64,000 bases of DNA, taken from contig NZ_AP019791.1 of NCBI RefSeq assembly GCF_007164525.1, positions 248,001 through 312,000 of the forward strand, read 5' to 3'. The DNA comes from Rubrobacter xylanophilus. GTDB taxonomy: Bacteria; Actinomycetota; Rubrobacteria; Rubrobacterales; Rubrobacteraceae. Below are positions 50,554-59,492 of the stretch, piece after piece. The notes beneath the pieces were generated by a model that was given only the letters and a program-made list of their open reading frames with translations, was not told where the DNA came from and made no database searches. The first letter of the stretch is position 1. Every line of letters starts with the position of its first letter. Both the position numbers and the translations under genes were made by a program.

Positions 50554-50675
50554 GATATGAACAAATCTATCATAAAACCCGGAGAAATTCTGCCTTTTGT
50601 CTGAAATTATTGTCCTAAAGCTGTTTTGAAATTGTATGAAGAGGGTAAAAATAAACAACAAAGACACACGTTGGA

Positions 50676-50685
50676 GGAGGTGATC
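50676..50685 (+). promoter_or_regulatory. near-perfect Shine-Dalgarno site of hsp20
   Basis: GGAGGTGATC pairs along its full length with the usual 3' end of bacterial 16S rRNA and ends 4 nt before ATG 50690. It is far stronger than other sites in the window, which fits a heat-shock gene needing high output. Confidence 0.75.
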
Positions 50686-50689
50686 ATAG

Positions 50690-51151
50690 ATGCTGAGTCC
50701 GTTCAGAGGTTTTCTGGACGTTCGCAGTGAGATGGATCGGATGTTCGACGAGCTGCTGCGGGATACGTTCCGGCTGTGGCGAGACGAGGGACGTGCTCCG
50801 AGGGCGGTCGGGTGGTCTCCTGCGGTGGACGTCTACAGCAAGGACGGCGACCTGGTGATAAAGGCCGAGCTGCCGGGGATGAAGGCCGAGGATGTGGACA
50901 TAACGCTGCAGGAGGGGGTGCTGACCATCTCCGGGGAGCGCAAGGCCGAGGAGGAGCGCGAGGGCGCCGGCTACTTCGTGAGGGAGCGGCGCTACGGTTC
51001 GTTCCGCAGGAGCATGCGGCTGCCGGAGGGGGTTGACGAGAGCAAGATCCACGCCCGCTTTGAGGACGGGGTGCTCGAGGTAGTGGTTGAGGGGGCTGGT
51101 GCCGTGACCGAGCCCCGCCGCATCCAGATAGAGGGGCCGAAGGAGGGCTAG
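50690..51151 (+). CDS. small heat-shock protein (Hsp20/alpha-crystallin)
   Basis: A 153-residue chaperone that holds unfolding proteins without ATP. The alpha-crystallin core runs from WSPAVDVYSKDGDLVIKAEL to GVLEVVVEG, and IQIEG near the end fits the oligomer-forming I-x-I motif. The N-terminus (MLSPFRGFLDVRSEMDRMF) is typical. A candidate -35/-10 pair (TTGAAA, AAATAA) lies in the AT-rich spacer. The divergent XRE gene is a candidate regulator. Confidence 0.93.
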   Translation: MLSPFRGFLDVRSEMDRMFDELLRDTFRLWRDEGRAPRAVGWSPAVDVYSKDGDLVIKAELPGMKAEDVDITLQEGVLTISGERKAEEEREGAGYFVRERRYGSFRRSMRLPEGVDESKIHARFEDGVLEVVVEGAGAVTEPRRIQIEGPKEG

Positions 51152-51168
51152 AAAAGCTCGCCTTCGCT

Positions 51169-51201
51169 CGGGGGGCGGGAGACTCCCGCCCCCCGTGTTT
51201 T
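51169..51201 (+). terminator. terminator of hsp20
   Basis: CGGGGGGCGGGAG and CTCCCGCCCCCCG form a very GC-rich hairpin with a tiny loop, followed after TG by TTTT. It is a clear intrinsic terminator 17 nt past the hsp20 stop. Confidence 0.85.
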
Positions 51202-51264
51202 GTGCGGGGTTCTACTGTAATCTGGGGCCGCTTTGGAGGTTCGCGGGAGAAGAGCGGAGAGGCG

Positions 51265-52158
51265 TTGAAGGGGGAGCGGCGCCTGCGCACCCTCCTCCTG
51301 TTCCTTTTGCTGGTGCTCTTCTGGGGGACAGCCTTCGCGGCCATAAAGCTCGGGCTGCACTACTGCCCGCCGCTGCTCTTCGCCGGTCTGCGCTCTCTGC
51401 TCGGTGGGGTGGTCCTGGTGCCGGTGGCGTTCGTGCGCGACGGAGTGCCGGATCTGAGGCGCAACTGGCCTGTCTTCGGGGTTCTGGCGCTCCTGAACGT
51501 CGTGCTCTTCTTCGGTTTGCAGACCTACGCCGTGCTCCTGCTGCCCTCGGGTTCGGCGGCGCTGCTGGTGTACCTGCAGCCCATGCTGGTCGGGCTCCTG
51601 GCCTGGCCGCTGCTGGGGGAGAGGCTCTCCGTGGGTGGCGTGGTGGGGCTGCTGTTCGGTTTCGCCGGGATCGCGGTGGTCGGCGCCGGGAGCCTCTTGG
51701 GGGAGCTGCGGGGGCTCTCGCCGGCTGGCGTGGCGCTTGGGGCGGCCTCCGCGCTGGCCTGGGCGTCGGGGACCGTGTACTTCAAGATGGTGCAGGAGAG
51801 CGTCTCCACGCTGTGGTCCGTGGCGGTGCAGTTCGTCGTTGGGGGAATGCTGCTCACGGCGGCCGGTTCTTTGGTGGAAGGTTGGGGAGGGGTGAGCTGG
51901 GGTGCGGTGCTCTTCTGGGGCTATCTTCTGTACGCAGCGCTGGTGGGGGTCTCGCTCGCCTGGATCATCTGGTTCTCCCTCGTGAGGGCCGGCGAGGCCA
52001 GCCGGGTCTCCGCGTACATCTTCGCCGTGCCGCTGACGGCGGTGGCGGTGGGGGTGGTCTTTCTGGGGGAGCCTTTCGGGCCGGGGCTGCTGGTGGGGGC
52101 GGCGCTGGTGGTCGCCGGGATCTACCTGGTCAACCGCTCGGGACGGGTCGCGGCCTAG
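51265..52158 (+). CDS. EamA/DMT-family transporter
   Basis: A 297-residue membrane protein with ten TM helices in two EamA repeats (FWGTAFAAIKLGL in the first, WASGTVYFKMV in the second). Family members export amino acids, metabolites or drugs; the substrate is not predictable. TTG 51265 is chosen because GGAGAGG lies just before it. GTG 51202 is in frame but abuts the hsp20 terminator. The 3' end overlaps the convergent gene by 4 nt. Confidence 0.85.
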   Translation: MKGERRLRTLLLFLLLVLFWGTAFAAIKLGLHYCPPLLFAGLRSLLGGVVLVPVAFVRDGVPDLRRNWPVFGVLALLNVVLFFGLQTYAVLLLPSGSAALLVYLQPMLVGLLAWPLLGERLSVGGVVGLLFGFAGIAVVGAGSLLGELRGLSPAGVALGAASALAWASGTVYFKMVQESVSTLWSVAVQFVVGGMLLTAAGSLVEGWGGVSWGAVLFWGYLLYAALVGVSLAWIIWFSLVRAGEASRVSAYIFAVPLTAVAVGVVFLGEPFGPGLLVGAALVVAGIYLVNRSGRVAA

Positions 52159-52523
52159 GAGAGCCGTCGGAGGAGCCGCCCGTAGAGATCCTCGGCGAGC
52201 CCGCGGGGGCCGGAGGAGCGCTCTTGGAGGAGACGGGTCGCCTCCTCCGGGGTGGCGGTGCCCGGGATCTCGAAGGTCAGCACGACGGGTGCCAGGTCGT
52301 CGAGGCCGAGCTCCTGGCGCACCGCCTCACCTGCCTCCCCGGGAGATCTCCCGGCGCGGGCGGCGAGCTCCCGCGCCAGCTGCTCCGGGTCCAGCTCCTG
52401 ACAGATCCTCAGACCCCCGTCCAGGCTCCGCTCCCACCACCAGCGCTCCCTCACCCCGGCGAAGCCGGCGCGCACGATCTCCTCGGCCCTTCCGGCGAGC
52501 AGCTGATCCAGGCGCTCCTCCAT
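52155..52523 (-). CDS. hypothetical protein
   Basis: A 122-residue acidic, mostly helical protein from ATG 52523 (GTG 52526 adjoins it). It has a Trp-rich spot (RERWWWERSLDGG) and Ala/Glu-rich helices. No motif is recognised. It is divergent from the AcuB-like gene and convergent with the EamA gene. Confidence 0.55.
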   Translation of the reverse strand: MEERLDQLLAGRAEEIVRAGFAGVRERWWWERSLDGGLRICQELDPEQLARELAARAGRSPGEAGEAVRQELGLDDLAPVVLTFEIPGTATPEEATRLLQERSSGPRGLAEDLYGRLLRRLS

Positions 52524-52612
52524 CACCGCTTCTTTATACGGCTCCTCCCCGCCGTGTACAATGCGGGGTATAGCCCGGCGTTGTGCTGTTCTACGGGTGG
52601 GGAGGGCCGCGA

Positions 52613-53266
52613 GTGCTGCTGGTGGAAGACTCGATGACCCGCGAGGTCGTCACCGTCTCCCCCCAGACGCGGGCCGACGAGGCGCTCGCGCTGTGCAGGG
52701 AGCGCCGGATCCGGCACCTGCCCGTGCTCGAGGACGGGAACCTCGTCGGGGTCGTCTCCGACCGCGACCTCCGCTCCGCCACCCCGGCGCTCGGCGACCC
52801 GGCGCGGGCTGCGGCGCTGCGGCGGTTGCGGGTGGGAGAGGTCATGAGCCGGGAGGTCCTGACCGCCCGGCCCGACGAGCCGATCGAGGTCGCCGCCAAC
52901 CGGATGCGGGAGAAGGGCATAGGCTGCCTGCCCGTCGTGGAGGACGGGAGCCTCGTCGGGATCCTCACCACCTCCGACGTGATGGAGACCCTGGTCTACC
53001 TGGTGGGGGCCAACGAGCCCGGGAGCCGCCTCGAAGTGCTCATGCCCGACCGGCCGGGGACCCTCGCCGGGGTCGCCGGCATCTTCGGCGAGCTCGGGAT
53101 AAACATCGTGAGCGTGGCGACGGGCCCGCGACAGAAGTTCCCCGACGGGGAGACCCCGGGCCGGGTGACGGTCTTCCGGGTGGACACCATAGACCCCTCC
53201 CGGGCGATAGAGTTGCTCCGGCGGGCGGGCTACGTCGTCCTCTGGCCTCCGCAGGCCTCGCCATGA
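52613..53266 (+). CDS. CBS-CBS-ACT protein (AcuB-like)
   Basis: A 217-residue regulatory protein. Two CBS motifs (MTREVVTVSPQTRADEAL and MSREVLTARPDEPIEV) form an adenosine-nucleotide-binding pair, followed by an ACT domain (DRPGTLAGVAGIFGELGINI). This is the layout of Bacillus AcuB. GTG 52613 is preferred because GGGGAGG lies 6 nt upstream; GTG 52583 is in frame. It overlaps acuC by 4 nt (ATGA). AcuA, the acetyltransferase of the Bacillus operon, is not present here. Confidence 0.8.
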   Translation: MLLVEDSMTREVVTVSPQTRADEALALCRERRIRHLPVLEDGNLVGVVSDRDLRSATPALGDPARAAALRRLRVGEVMSREVLTARPDEPIEVAANRMREKGIGCLPVVEDGSLVGILTTSDVMETLVYLVGANEPGSRLEVLMPDRPGTLAGVAGIFGELGINIVSVATGPRQKFPDGETPGRVTVFRVDTIDPSRAIELLRRAGYVVLWPPQASP

Positions 53267-54426
53267 GCGGCCGCGCCGCCATAGTCCACGACCGCTCCCT
53301 CGAGGACTACGGCTTCGGCGAAGACCACCCCTTCAACCCCTTGCGCATTCGGCTCACCCTGGAGCTCTGCGACGCTCTGGGCCTGCTCGAGGACCACCGG
53401 TTTCTCCGTCCCGAGCCCGTCTCCGAGGAGGAGCTGACCTCCGTCCACACCCTCACCTACGTCCGGATGGTCCAGCGGGCGGGCGCTGGATCGGGAGACC
53501 CCGCGAAGCTTCTGGATTACGGCATCGGAACCCCGGACAACCCCGTCTTCCCGGGGATGCACGAGGCGTGCAGCCGGGTGGTGGGGGGGACGGTGCTGGC
53601 CTCGCGGCTCGTGGCCTCGGGAGAGGTCGAGCACGCCATGTGCATATCCGGGGGGCTGCACCACGCGCTCCGCTCCAAGGCCAGCGGCTTCTGCGTCTAC
53701 AACGACGCCGCCGTGGCCATCGCCCTGCTCAAGCGGGAGCATCCCGGCATCAGGATAGCCTACGTGGACACCGACGCCCACCACGGCGACGGGGTGCAGT
53801 GGATGTTCTACGAGGATCCGGAGGTGCTCACGGTCTCCATGCACGAGTCCGGACGCTACCTCTTCCCGGGCACCGGCGGGGTGGACGAGAAGGGCCGCGG
53901 GGAGGGGGTGGGGTACTCGGTCAACGTTCCGCTCGAGCCCTTCACCGGCGACGATTCCTGGGTGGAGTGCTTCGAGGCCGTGGTCCCGGAGGTGCTGAGG
54001 GCATTCGGTCCGGACCTGATCTTCTCCCAGAACGGCTGCGACGGCCACGCCCTGGACCCCCTGACCCACCTCTGTGCCACCACCCGGCTCTACGAGCACA
54101 TCCCCCGCCGGATGCACGAGCTCGCGCACGAGCTGTGCGACGGGCGCTGGGTGGCGCTCGGTGGCGGCGGCTACGACCACTGGCGGGTCGTGCCCCGGGC
54201 CTGGAGCGCGCTCTGGGCGGCGGTCTCCCATCAGCCGTTGCCCGAGAACCTTCCGGAGGGCTGGCTGCTGGAGCACGCCGCCGACAGCCCGGTCGAGCTG
54301 CCGCGCCGGATGCACGACGATCCGACGGACTACCCGCCCGTGCCCCGCGCCAAGGAGATAGTCGCCGCCAACCGTCGGGCGGCCGAGGCAGCCCTGGAGA
54401 CGGTGCTGCACCTCATCCGGCGCTGA
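53263..54426 (+). CDS. acuC: AcuC-type protein deacetylase (class I histone-deacetylase fold)
   Basis: A 387-residue zinc deacetylase. Active-site motifs are GGLHHALRSKASGFCVYNDAA, DTDAHHGDGVQWMF and the late GGGGYDHWRVV, with zinc ligands in DAH and in a downstream Asp. The length equals typical AcuC. In Bacillus AcuC removes acetyl groups from acetyl-CoA synthetase, switching it on. Coupling with the CBS-ACT gene suggests control by nucleotides or amino acids. No acetyl-CoA synthetase gene is in the window. Confidence 0.9.
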   Translation: MSGRAAIVHDRSLEDYGFGEDHPFNPLRIRLTLELCDALGLLEDHRFLRPEPVSEEELTSVHTLTYVRMVQRAGAGSGDPAKLLDYGIGTPDNPVFPGMHEACSRVVGGTVLASRLVASGEVEHAMCISGGLHHALRSKASGFCVYNDAAVAIALLKREHPGIRIAYVDTDAHHGDGVQWMFYEDPEVLTVSMHESGRYLFPGTGGVDEKGRGEGVGYSVNVPLEPFTGDDSWVECFEAVVPEVLRAFGPDLIFSQNGCDGHALDPLTHLCATTRLYEHIPRRMHELAHELCDGRWVALGGGGYDHWRVVPRAWSALWAAVSHQPLPENLPEGWLLEHAADSPVELPRRMHDDPTDYPPVPRAKEIVAANRRAAEAALETVLHLIRR

Positions 54427-54462
54427 AGAGCATCTCCCGCTGTGTTAACCTAATAAAACACG

Positions 54463-54783
54463 ATGGGTGTTCTGGAGCGCGACATCCGGTGCTCGGCGGC
54501 CACGGAGACCGTTCCGAAGCGCAAGACCCGCCGCGCTCCCTCCCGCGAGCCTCGCTACCGCGTCATCCTCCACAACGATGACTGGACCCCCATGGACCAC
54601 GTGGTGAGCGCGCTCATGAAGGTCATCCCCCGGCTCTCGCTGCGGCGGGCCGTCTCCATCATGCTGGAGGCCCATACCAGGGGACAGGCCGTGGTCACCC
54701 GCTGTCACAAGGAGCTCGCCGAGCTCTACCGGGAGGGGCTCAAGGCCGAGGGGCTCATCTCCACCATCGAACCCGACGGCTGA
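54463..54783 (+). CDS. clpS: ClpS adaptor protein
   Basis: A 106-residue adaptor that delivers N-degron substrates to the ClpA or ClpC protease. The core YRVILHNDDWTPMDHVV and IMLEAHTRGQAVV match the ClpS fold, and the N-terminal 25 residues are disordered, as usual. ATG 54463 follows TAACCT by 11 nt without a ribosome site, so a nearly leaderless mRNA is likely. No clp protease gene is adjacent. Confidence 0.93.
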   Translation: MGVLERDIRCSAATETVPKRKTRRAPSREPRYRVILHNDDWTPMDHVVSALMKVIPRLSLRRAVSIMLEAHTRGQAVVTRCHKELAELYREGLKAEGLISTIEPDG

Positions 54784-54868
54784 TGCCGGCCGGCGCTTTG
54801 CGTTAATATCTTTCCGCCGGGCTGCGGTACGGTGTGAGGTCAGGACTCGTCTCGCCGGGGAGGTGGGG

Positions 54869-56062
54869 GTGAGCGAACCCCTCTTCAGAAACGGGCGTTT
54901 CGTGCGGCTGTGGGCCGGCCAAGGCGTCTCGTTCGTGGGGGATGCCATAACCATGGTCGCCCTGGTGGTGCTGGTGGTGGACCTGACCGGCAGCGCGGTC
55001 GACGTGGGCGGGGTGCTCCTCGCCCGGCTGCTCCCCACCCTCGCCGGTCCGCTGATCGGGGTGGTGGCCGACCGCCTCCACGATCGCCGGAGGCTTCTGG
55101 TCGCTGTGGACCTCGCGCGGGCCGGGTTGGTCTCGGGTATGATCTTCGCCTCCAGCATGCCCATCCTGTACGCGCTGGCCTTCCTCCTCGGGCTCTGCCA
55201 GACGCTCTTCAACCCCACCATAAGGGCCTCCTTCCCCGGGGTGGTCGGCGGCGGGGATCTCACCCGGGCGAACGCCGTCATCTCCGGGACTTTCAGCTGC
55301 GCCCTCGCCGCCGGGCCCGCACTCGGCGGGGTGGTCGTGGCCGCCGCCGGGGTGGATGCCGCCTTCGCGCTGGACGCGGCGACCTACCTCGTCTCGGCCG
55401 CCCTGCTCGCCTCGGTGCCGATGCCCCGCCCGCCCGGGGGGGAGGGGGGAGCCGGCTTTCTACGGGAGCTCACCGCCGGTCTCGGCTACCTGCGGCGGAC
55501 GCGGGTCCCGCTCGCCCTGGTCGTCGGGGCCGGGCTTTTGATGCTGGCCGAGAACGCCACCGTCCCGGCGGAGGTCTTTCTCGCCAAGCAGACCTTCGGG
55601 GCGGGGGACGCGGGCTACGGAGCGCTGGTCGGCACCTGGGGTGCCGGGATGATAGCGGGTTCCGGGCTCATGGCCGCCCTGGGCGACCGGGCGCGGTTGC
55701 TGGTCTGGTATCTCGCCAGCGTCTTCACGGCCGCCGCCGCGCTCGCCGCAACGGGTGCCGCTCCCTTTTTCTGGGCGGCGCTCTGCGCGTTCACCCTGGC
55801 CGGGGTATGCAACGGGGTGGACAACGTCTCCACCGACGCCCTGCTGCAGAAACAGGTCTCCGGACCCTTCCTCGGGCGGGTGTACTCGGTGCTCTTCACC
55901 GCCCGCACCGCCGGTGAGAGCCTGGCCCTCCTCTCGGGAGGGCTTTTGGTCGAGGCCACCGGTCCGCGGGCCACGTACGTGCTCTCCGCGGCGGCGGTGG
56001 CGGCCGTGGGGCTCTTCGTGCTCTCGCTGCTCGCCTCCTCCGGCCGCCAGGCTGCCTTGTAG
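54869..56062 (+). CDS. MFS transporter
   Basis: A 397-residue major facilitator protein with about twelve TM helices. The N-terminal part (RNGRFVRLWAGQGVSFVGDAI) and the A-like loop ADRLHDRRRLLVAVDLARAG are of the kind seen in enterobactin- or macrolide-exporter-like groups (MFS_3). GTG 54869 has GGGGAGG 5 nt upstream. Export of a drug or small molecule is likely, substrate unknown. Confidence 0.88.
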   Translation: MSEPLFRNGRFVRLWAGQGVSFVGDAITMVALVVLVVDLTGSAVDVGGVLLARLLPTLAGPLIGVVADRLHDRRRLLVAVDLARAGLVSGMIFASSMPILYALAFLLGLCQTLFNPTIRASFPGVVGGGDLTRANAVISGTFSCALAAGPALGGVVVAAAGVDAAFALDAATYLVSAALLASVPMPRPPGGEGGAGFLRELTAGLGYLRRTRVPLALVVGAGLLMLAENATVPAEVFLAKQTFGAGDAGYGALVGTWGAGMIAGSGLMAALGDRARLLVWYLASVFTAAAALAATGAAPFFWAALCAFTLAGVCNGVDNVSTDALLQKQVSGPFLGRVYSVLFTARTAGESLALLSGGLLVEATGPRATYVLSAAAVAAVGLFVLSLLASSGRQAAL

Positions 56063-56096
56063 GGTGGTCGGACGTGTGCGAAGATCATGGTTCGCA

Positions 56097-57443
56097 ATGG
56101 ATGTTATACGGCTTTCCGCTCCGGAGCACCCGGGCGGCGCCAGAAAGGGGAGCTACTCCGGCGCCCTCGCCGCCTTCGCCCTCGCCTCCTGCGCCTCGTG
56201 GGCTTACTGGTACGGGGTGCCGCTCTCGGCGGAGCTCGCTGTGCTCGCCGGGCTTCTGGCGGCGCTGCTGTGCGTCGGGCTTCCGTTCGCGGTCCGGATG
56301 CCGGGAGGGGCCGTGGTGGATGCCTCGGAGGCCCCGCGGGCGCTGGCGGCGGTGCTGCTCGGTCCCCTGTGGGCCTCGCTGGTGTGCCTCCCCTACGCGC
56401 TGGCCGTCGCTCGGCGGAACCGGACGGGCGTTCTCTACGAGGTGAGTCGCAACGCGGCCGGCGTCTCGGTCGCCGCGACCGCATTCTCGGCCATCCACGG
56501 TTTGCCGCTCGCCGCCGGTGCCGCGGCCGGAGGGCCGGTTACGGCCGCGTACGCGGCGCTGGCTGCGGCCCTCGCGCTGGTCGCAGCCGACGTCGTGGCG
56601 GCGCTGGGGCTCCTCTGCTTCGTGTACGGTCGGAAAACCGCGGAGGCCTGGGGCGTGGTGGCTCCCGGCCTCCCTCCGGCCCTCGTCGGGGCTCTCGCCT
56701 GCTCGCTGGCCGTGGCGGCGTTCGCCGCCTCTGGCGCTGCGGCCGCACCCGCGCTGGTCTTCGGCCTCCTGGCCGTTCACCTCGTCGCTCGCCGCATCAG
56801 GGACTGGCGGGCCGGGGAGCTGCGCCTCCGCGAGCGGGCCGAGAGGCTCGAGGGAGCCGCGCTCGCCGCGGGCATGGTCTTCGGGGCGGCCATGCTGGAG
56901 GAACTCGGGCGCGAGGACGGCTGCGCTCACCGGCACGCGGCGGCGACGGCGGTCTATTCCGAGGACATCGCGCGCGAGATGGGGCTGGACCGGCGCCGGA
57001 CGGAGCGGCTGCGCGTCGCGGCCTTTCTGCACGACATCGGGAGGTTCGGGCCCTCCGGCGAGAATTCAGCCCACCCCGAACGGGGAGCCCGTATGCTGGA
57101 GGAGGCCGGGCTCGGGGAGCTCGCGGCGTGGGTCCGCTACCATCACGAGCGACCCGACGGACGGGGCTACCCGCAGGGGTTGAGGGGGCCCTGGATCCCG
57201 CTGGAGTCCAGGATCCTCGCCGTGGCGGAGGCGTACGCGGCGATGGTCCTCTCGGGAGACGCAGGGCACGAGGCCGCACGCCGGGAGCTCTGTGATGGAG
57301 CGGACACCCGGTTCGACGCCGGGGTCGTCCGGGCCTTCCTGCGGGTGCTGGACACCGCCCCGGAATCCTACAAGACGGCCGACGGGCCGCGCTTCGCCCA
57401 CCCGCCGGGGCCGCGGGGCGGTTCCGCGCGCCAGGTTGTATGA
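56097..57443 (+). CDS. membrane protein with divergent HD/HD-GYP domain
   Basis: A 448-residue protein. Residues 1-230 hold about six TM helices rich in Ala. The cytosolic part carries LHDIGRFG and YHHERPDGRGYPQG, marks of HD-GYP phosphodiesterases. It is not canonical: the stretch after HDIG is shortened, and the metal-ligand region that normally reads VADAYDAM is VAEAYAAM. Cyclic-di-GMP cleavage is therefore uncertain. Its neighbour 39 nt downstream is a fuller HD-GYP protein, so the two may have arisen by duplication. Confidence 0.8.
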   Translation: MDVIRLSAPEHPGGARKGSYSGALAAFALASCASWAYWYGVPLSAELAVLAGLLAALLCVGLPFAVRMPGGAVVDASEAPRALAAVLLGPLWASLVCLPYALAVARRNRTGVLYEVSRNAAGVSVAATAFSAIHGLPLAAGAAAGGPVTAAYAALAAALALVAADVVAALGLLCFVYGRKTAEAWGVVAPGLPPALVGALACSLAVAAFAASGAAAAPALVFGLLAVHLVARRIRDWRAGELRLRERAERLEGAALAAGMVFGAAMLEELGREDGCAHRHAAATAVYSEDIAREMGLDRRRTERLRVAAFLHDIGRFGPSGENSAHPERGARMLEEAGLGELAAWVRYHHERPDGRGYPQGLRGPWIPLESRILAVAEAYAAMVLSGDAGHEAARRELCDGADTRFDAGVVRAFLRVLDTAPESYKTADGPRFAHPPGPRGGSARQVV

Positions 57444-57481
57444 TGTGAAACGAGCTGGCTATACTGAGATGATGGAATGTT

Positions 57482-59488
57482 ATGGCCTGCCGGTGCGAGG
57501 TGGAGAGAGGCGGTGGGCGGTTGCGCTCTGGATCCATGCCGGGTGATCCTCTGGCGACCGGCCTGATCCGGTTGGCGGCGGCAGCGGCTCTCACCGTCCT
57601 CCTCTTCGTCTCCGGACTCGGAGAGGGGGCTGCGGCCTACGCGGGCGTGGCGCTGCTTGCGGCCTTCGGGTTGGCGGGCGTCGCCGGACATCCGCGGAGG
57701 CTTTTGCGCGAGCCGCTCGTTCCGCTGCTCGCCGACGCCTGCGCCGCGAGCCTGCTCGTCCTGGGCACCGGCGGCGGGGATTCGCCTCTCTTCCCGCTCT
57801 ACTTCCTGGCGGCGCTCGGGCTGGTCCGGGTGGGCGAGGTGTGGCGTCAGGTCTCCGGCGGCGTTCTGCTCCTCGCCGGGTACGCCTTCGTCTCCGGCGG
57901 AGACCTCTCTGAGGGAAGCCTCGTGCGGGGCGGGCTGCTCGCGGCCTTCTGTCTCGTCACTGTGGTTCTGGGGCGCGAGCTGCGCGGGCTCTCCGGGCGC
58001 GGGCGGGAGCTCGCGGTCCGGGCCGAGCGGGAGCGGGAGCTGGCTGGGCGGCTCGCGGAGTTGGGGGAGAGGTTTGGGCCCGTGCTGGGCCTGCTGGATC
58101 CCGGTCGGGTACTGGAGTGGGCCGTCGGTGCGGCCCGCGGGCTCTCCGGTGCCGCTTACGCGCACGCCGTGCTGATCGACGCCAACGTGCACCGCACGAG
58201 CATGGGCGAGGAGGTCGACACCTGCCCCACGTGGTGGCACCCGGCGGTGCAGGAGCTCGTGCTGCGCAGCGCCCGCAGCGGTGAGCCCGTCCGCCGGCCT
58301 GGGCTCGGGGTGCACGGCGTGGAGGGGTTCCTCGCCGTTCCGGTGGAGGTTCCGGGGGGCGAGCACGGTGGGGCACTGGTCGTCGGCGGGGGGAGGTTCG
58401 GTGAGGTGGAGGAGCGGCTGCTCCGGGTTCTCGCCGGACAGCTCTCCGCCGCCCTGCGGGACGCCGGCGACGCTCCTGGCGGGAGGGATGTGACTACCGG
58501 GCTTCCCAACCGGGCCTCCCTGCACCGGGTGCTGCGACAGGAGCTCTCCTACGGCGGGGCGGCGACGATCGTCTCCGTGCGGCTGGAGGGGCTCGAGGGC
58601 TTCACCCGCTCCAACGGGATGGCGCTGTCCGAGGCGCTGGTGCGCCGGATCGGGGGGCGGCTCGCCGGCCGGCACCGGACCTTCCGCTACGGGGTGGACG
58701 AGTTCTGCCTGTTGGTGCGCGGCGCGGAGGGGGTCCGGGCCCGACGGGTCGCCCGCTGGGCGCGGGACGTGGTACGCGAGGTGGCCGGGGATCTCGAGGC
58801 GTCGGTGGGGTATGCTGTCTCCTCCGGCGGGGCGCGGGAGCCCGAGGAGCTCCTCGCCGAGGCTCGCCGGCCGCGGGAGGAGGGGGAGGCGCGGCGCAGG
58901 CTCGAGGTGGAGGTCAGGGAGGTCGTCGCCGCGCTGCACGAGGCCGCCAGCGTCCGGGATCCGGAGCTGGGCGAGCACATGCGCGAGGTCTCCCGCATAG
59001 CCCGCAGCGTCGGGGAGAAGCTGGGGCTCTCTCCAGCGGAGCTGGAGGCGCTCACCTACGGGGCCCTGCTGCACGACATAGGCAAGCTGGGGGTCCCCGA
59101 CGCCATACTGAGCAAGCCCTCCGCGCTCTCGCCGCGGGAGTACGAGATCGTAAAGCTCCACACCGAACATGGGGCCAGGATCCTGCGGCGCGTCAGGGCG
59201 CTCTCCGAGGCCATGCTCGCCGTCAGGCATCACCACGAGCGCTTCGACGGCGGGGGCTACCCCGACGGGCTGCAGGGCGCGGACATCCCGCTTCTGGCCC
59301 GCATAGTCTTCGTGGCCGACGCCTTCGACTCCATGACCCGCAGCCGACCCTACCGCAGCGGGGCCTCCAGGCGGGAGGCTCTCAAGGAGATAGCCCTCAA
59401 CTCCGGCAGCCAGTTCGACCCGCGGGTGGTGGACGCCCTCTTCGAGGTCATGGAGGAGCTGGAGCGCCGGAGGCTCTCCTCCGCCTGA
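57482..59488 (+). CDS. membrane GAF-GGDEF-HD-GYP signalling protein
   Basis: A 668-residue protein. The first 160 residues hold about five TM helices, a GAF-like sensor follows, then a degenerate GGDEF domain (FRYGVDEFCLLV, so GVDEF instead of GGDEF). The C-terminal HD-GYP domain is complete: LLHDIGKLGVPD, HTEHGARIL, HHHERFDGGGYPDG and VFVADAFDSM. It probably degrades c-di-GMP, with the GGDEF part a GTP sensor. ATG 57482 is used; ATG 57536 is possible. TATACT at 57460-57465 precedes ATG 57472 of a short overlapping frame by 6 nt. Confidence 0.88.
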   Translation: MACRCEVERGGGRLRSGSMPGDPLATGLIRLAAAAALTVLLFVSGLGEGAAAYAGVALLAAFGLAGVAGHPRRLLREPLVPLLADACAASLLVLGTGGGDSPLFPLYFLAALGLVRVGEVWRQVSGGVLLLAGYAFVSGGDLSEGSLVRGGLLAAFCLVTVVLGRELRGLSGRGRELAVRAERERELAGRLAELGERFGPVLGLLDPGRVLEWAVGAARGLSGAAYAHAVLIDANVHRTSMGEEVDTCPTWWHPAVQELVLRSARSGEPVRRPGLGVHGVEGFLAVPVEVPGGEHGGALVVGGGRFGEVEERLLRVLAGQLSAALRDAGDAPGGRDVTTGLPNRASLHRVLRQELSYGGAATIVSVRLEGLEGFTRSNGMALSEALVRRIGGRLAGRHRTFRYGVDEFCLLVRGAEGVRARRVARWARDVVREVAGDLEASVGYAVSSGGAREPEELLAEARRPREEGEARRRLEVEVREVVAALHEAASVRDPELGEHMREVSRIARSVGEKLGLSPAELEALTYGALLHDIGKLGVPDAILSKPSALSPREYEIVKLHTEHGARILRRVRALSEAMLAVRHHHERFDGGGYPDGLQGADIPLLARIVFVADAFDSMTRSRPYRSGASRREALKEIALNSGSQFDPRVVDALFEVMEELERRRLSSA

Positions 59489-59492
59489 GAGG

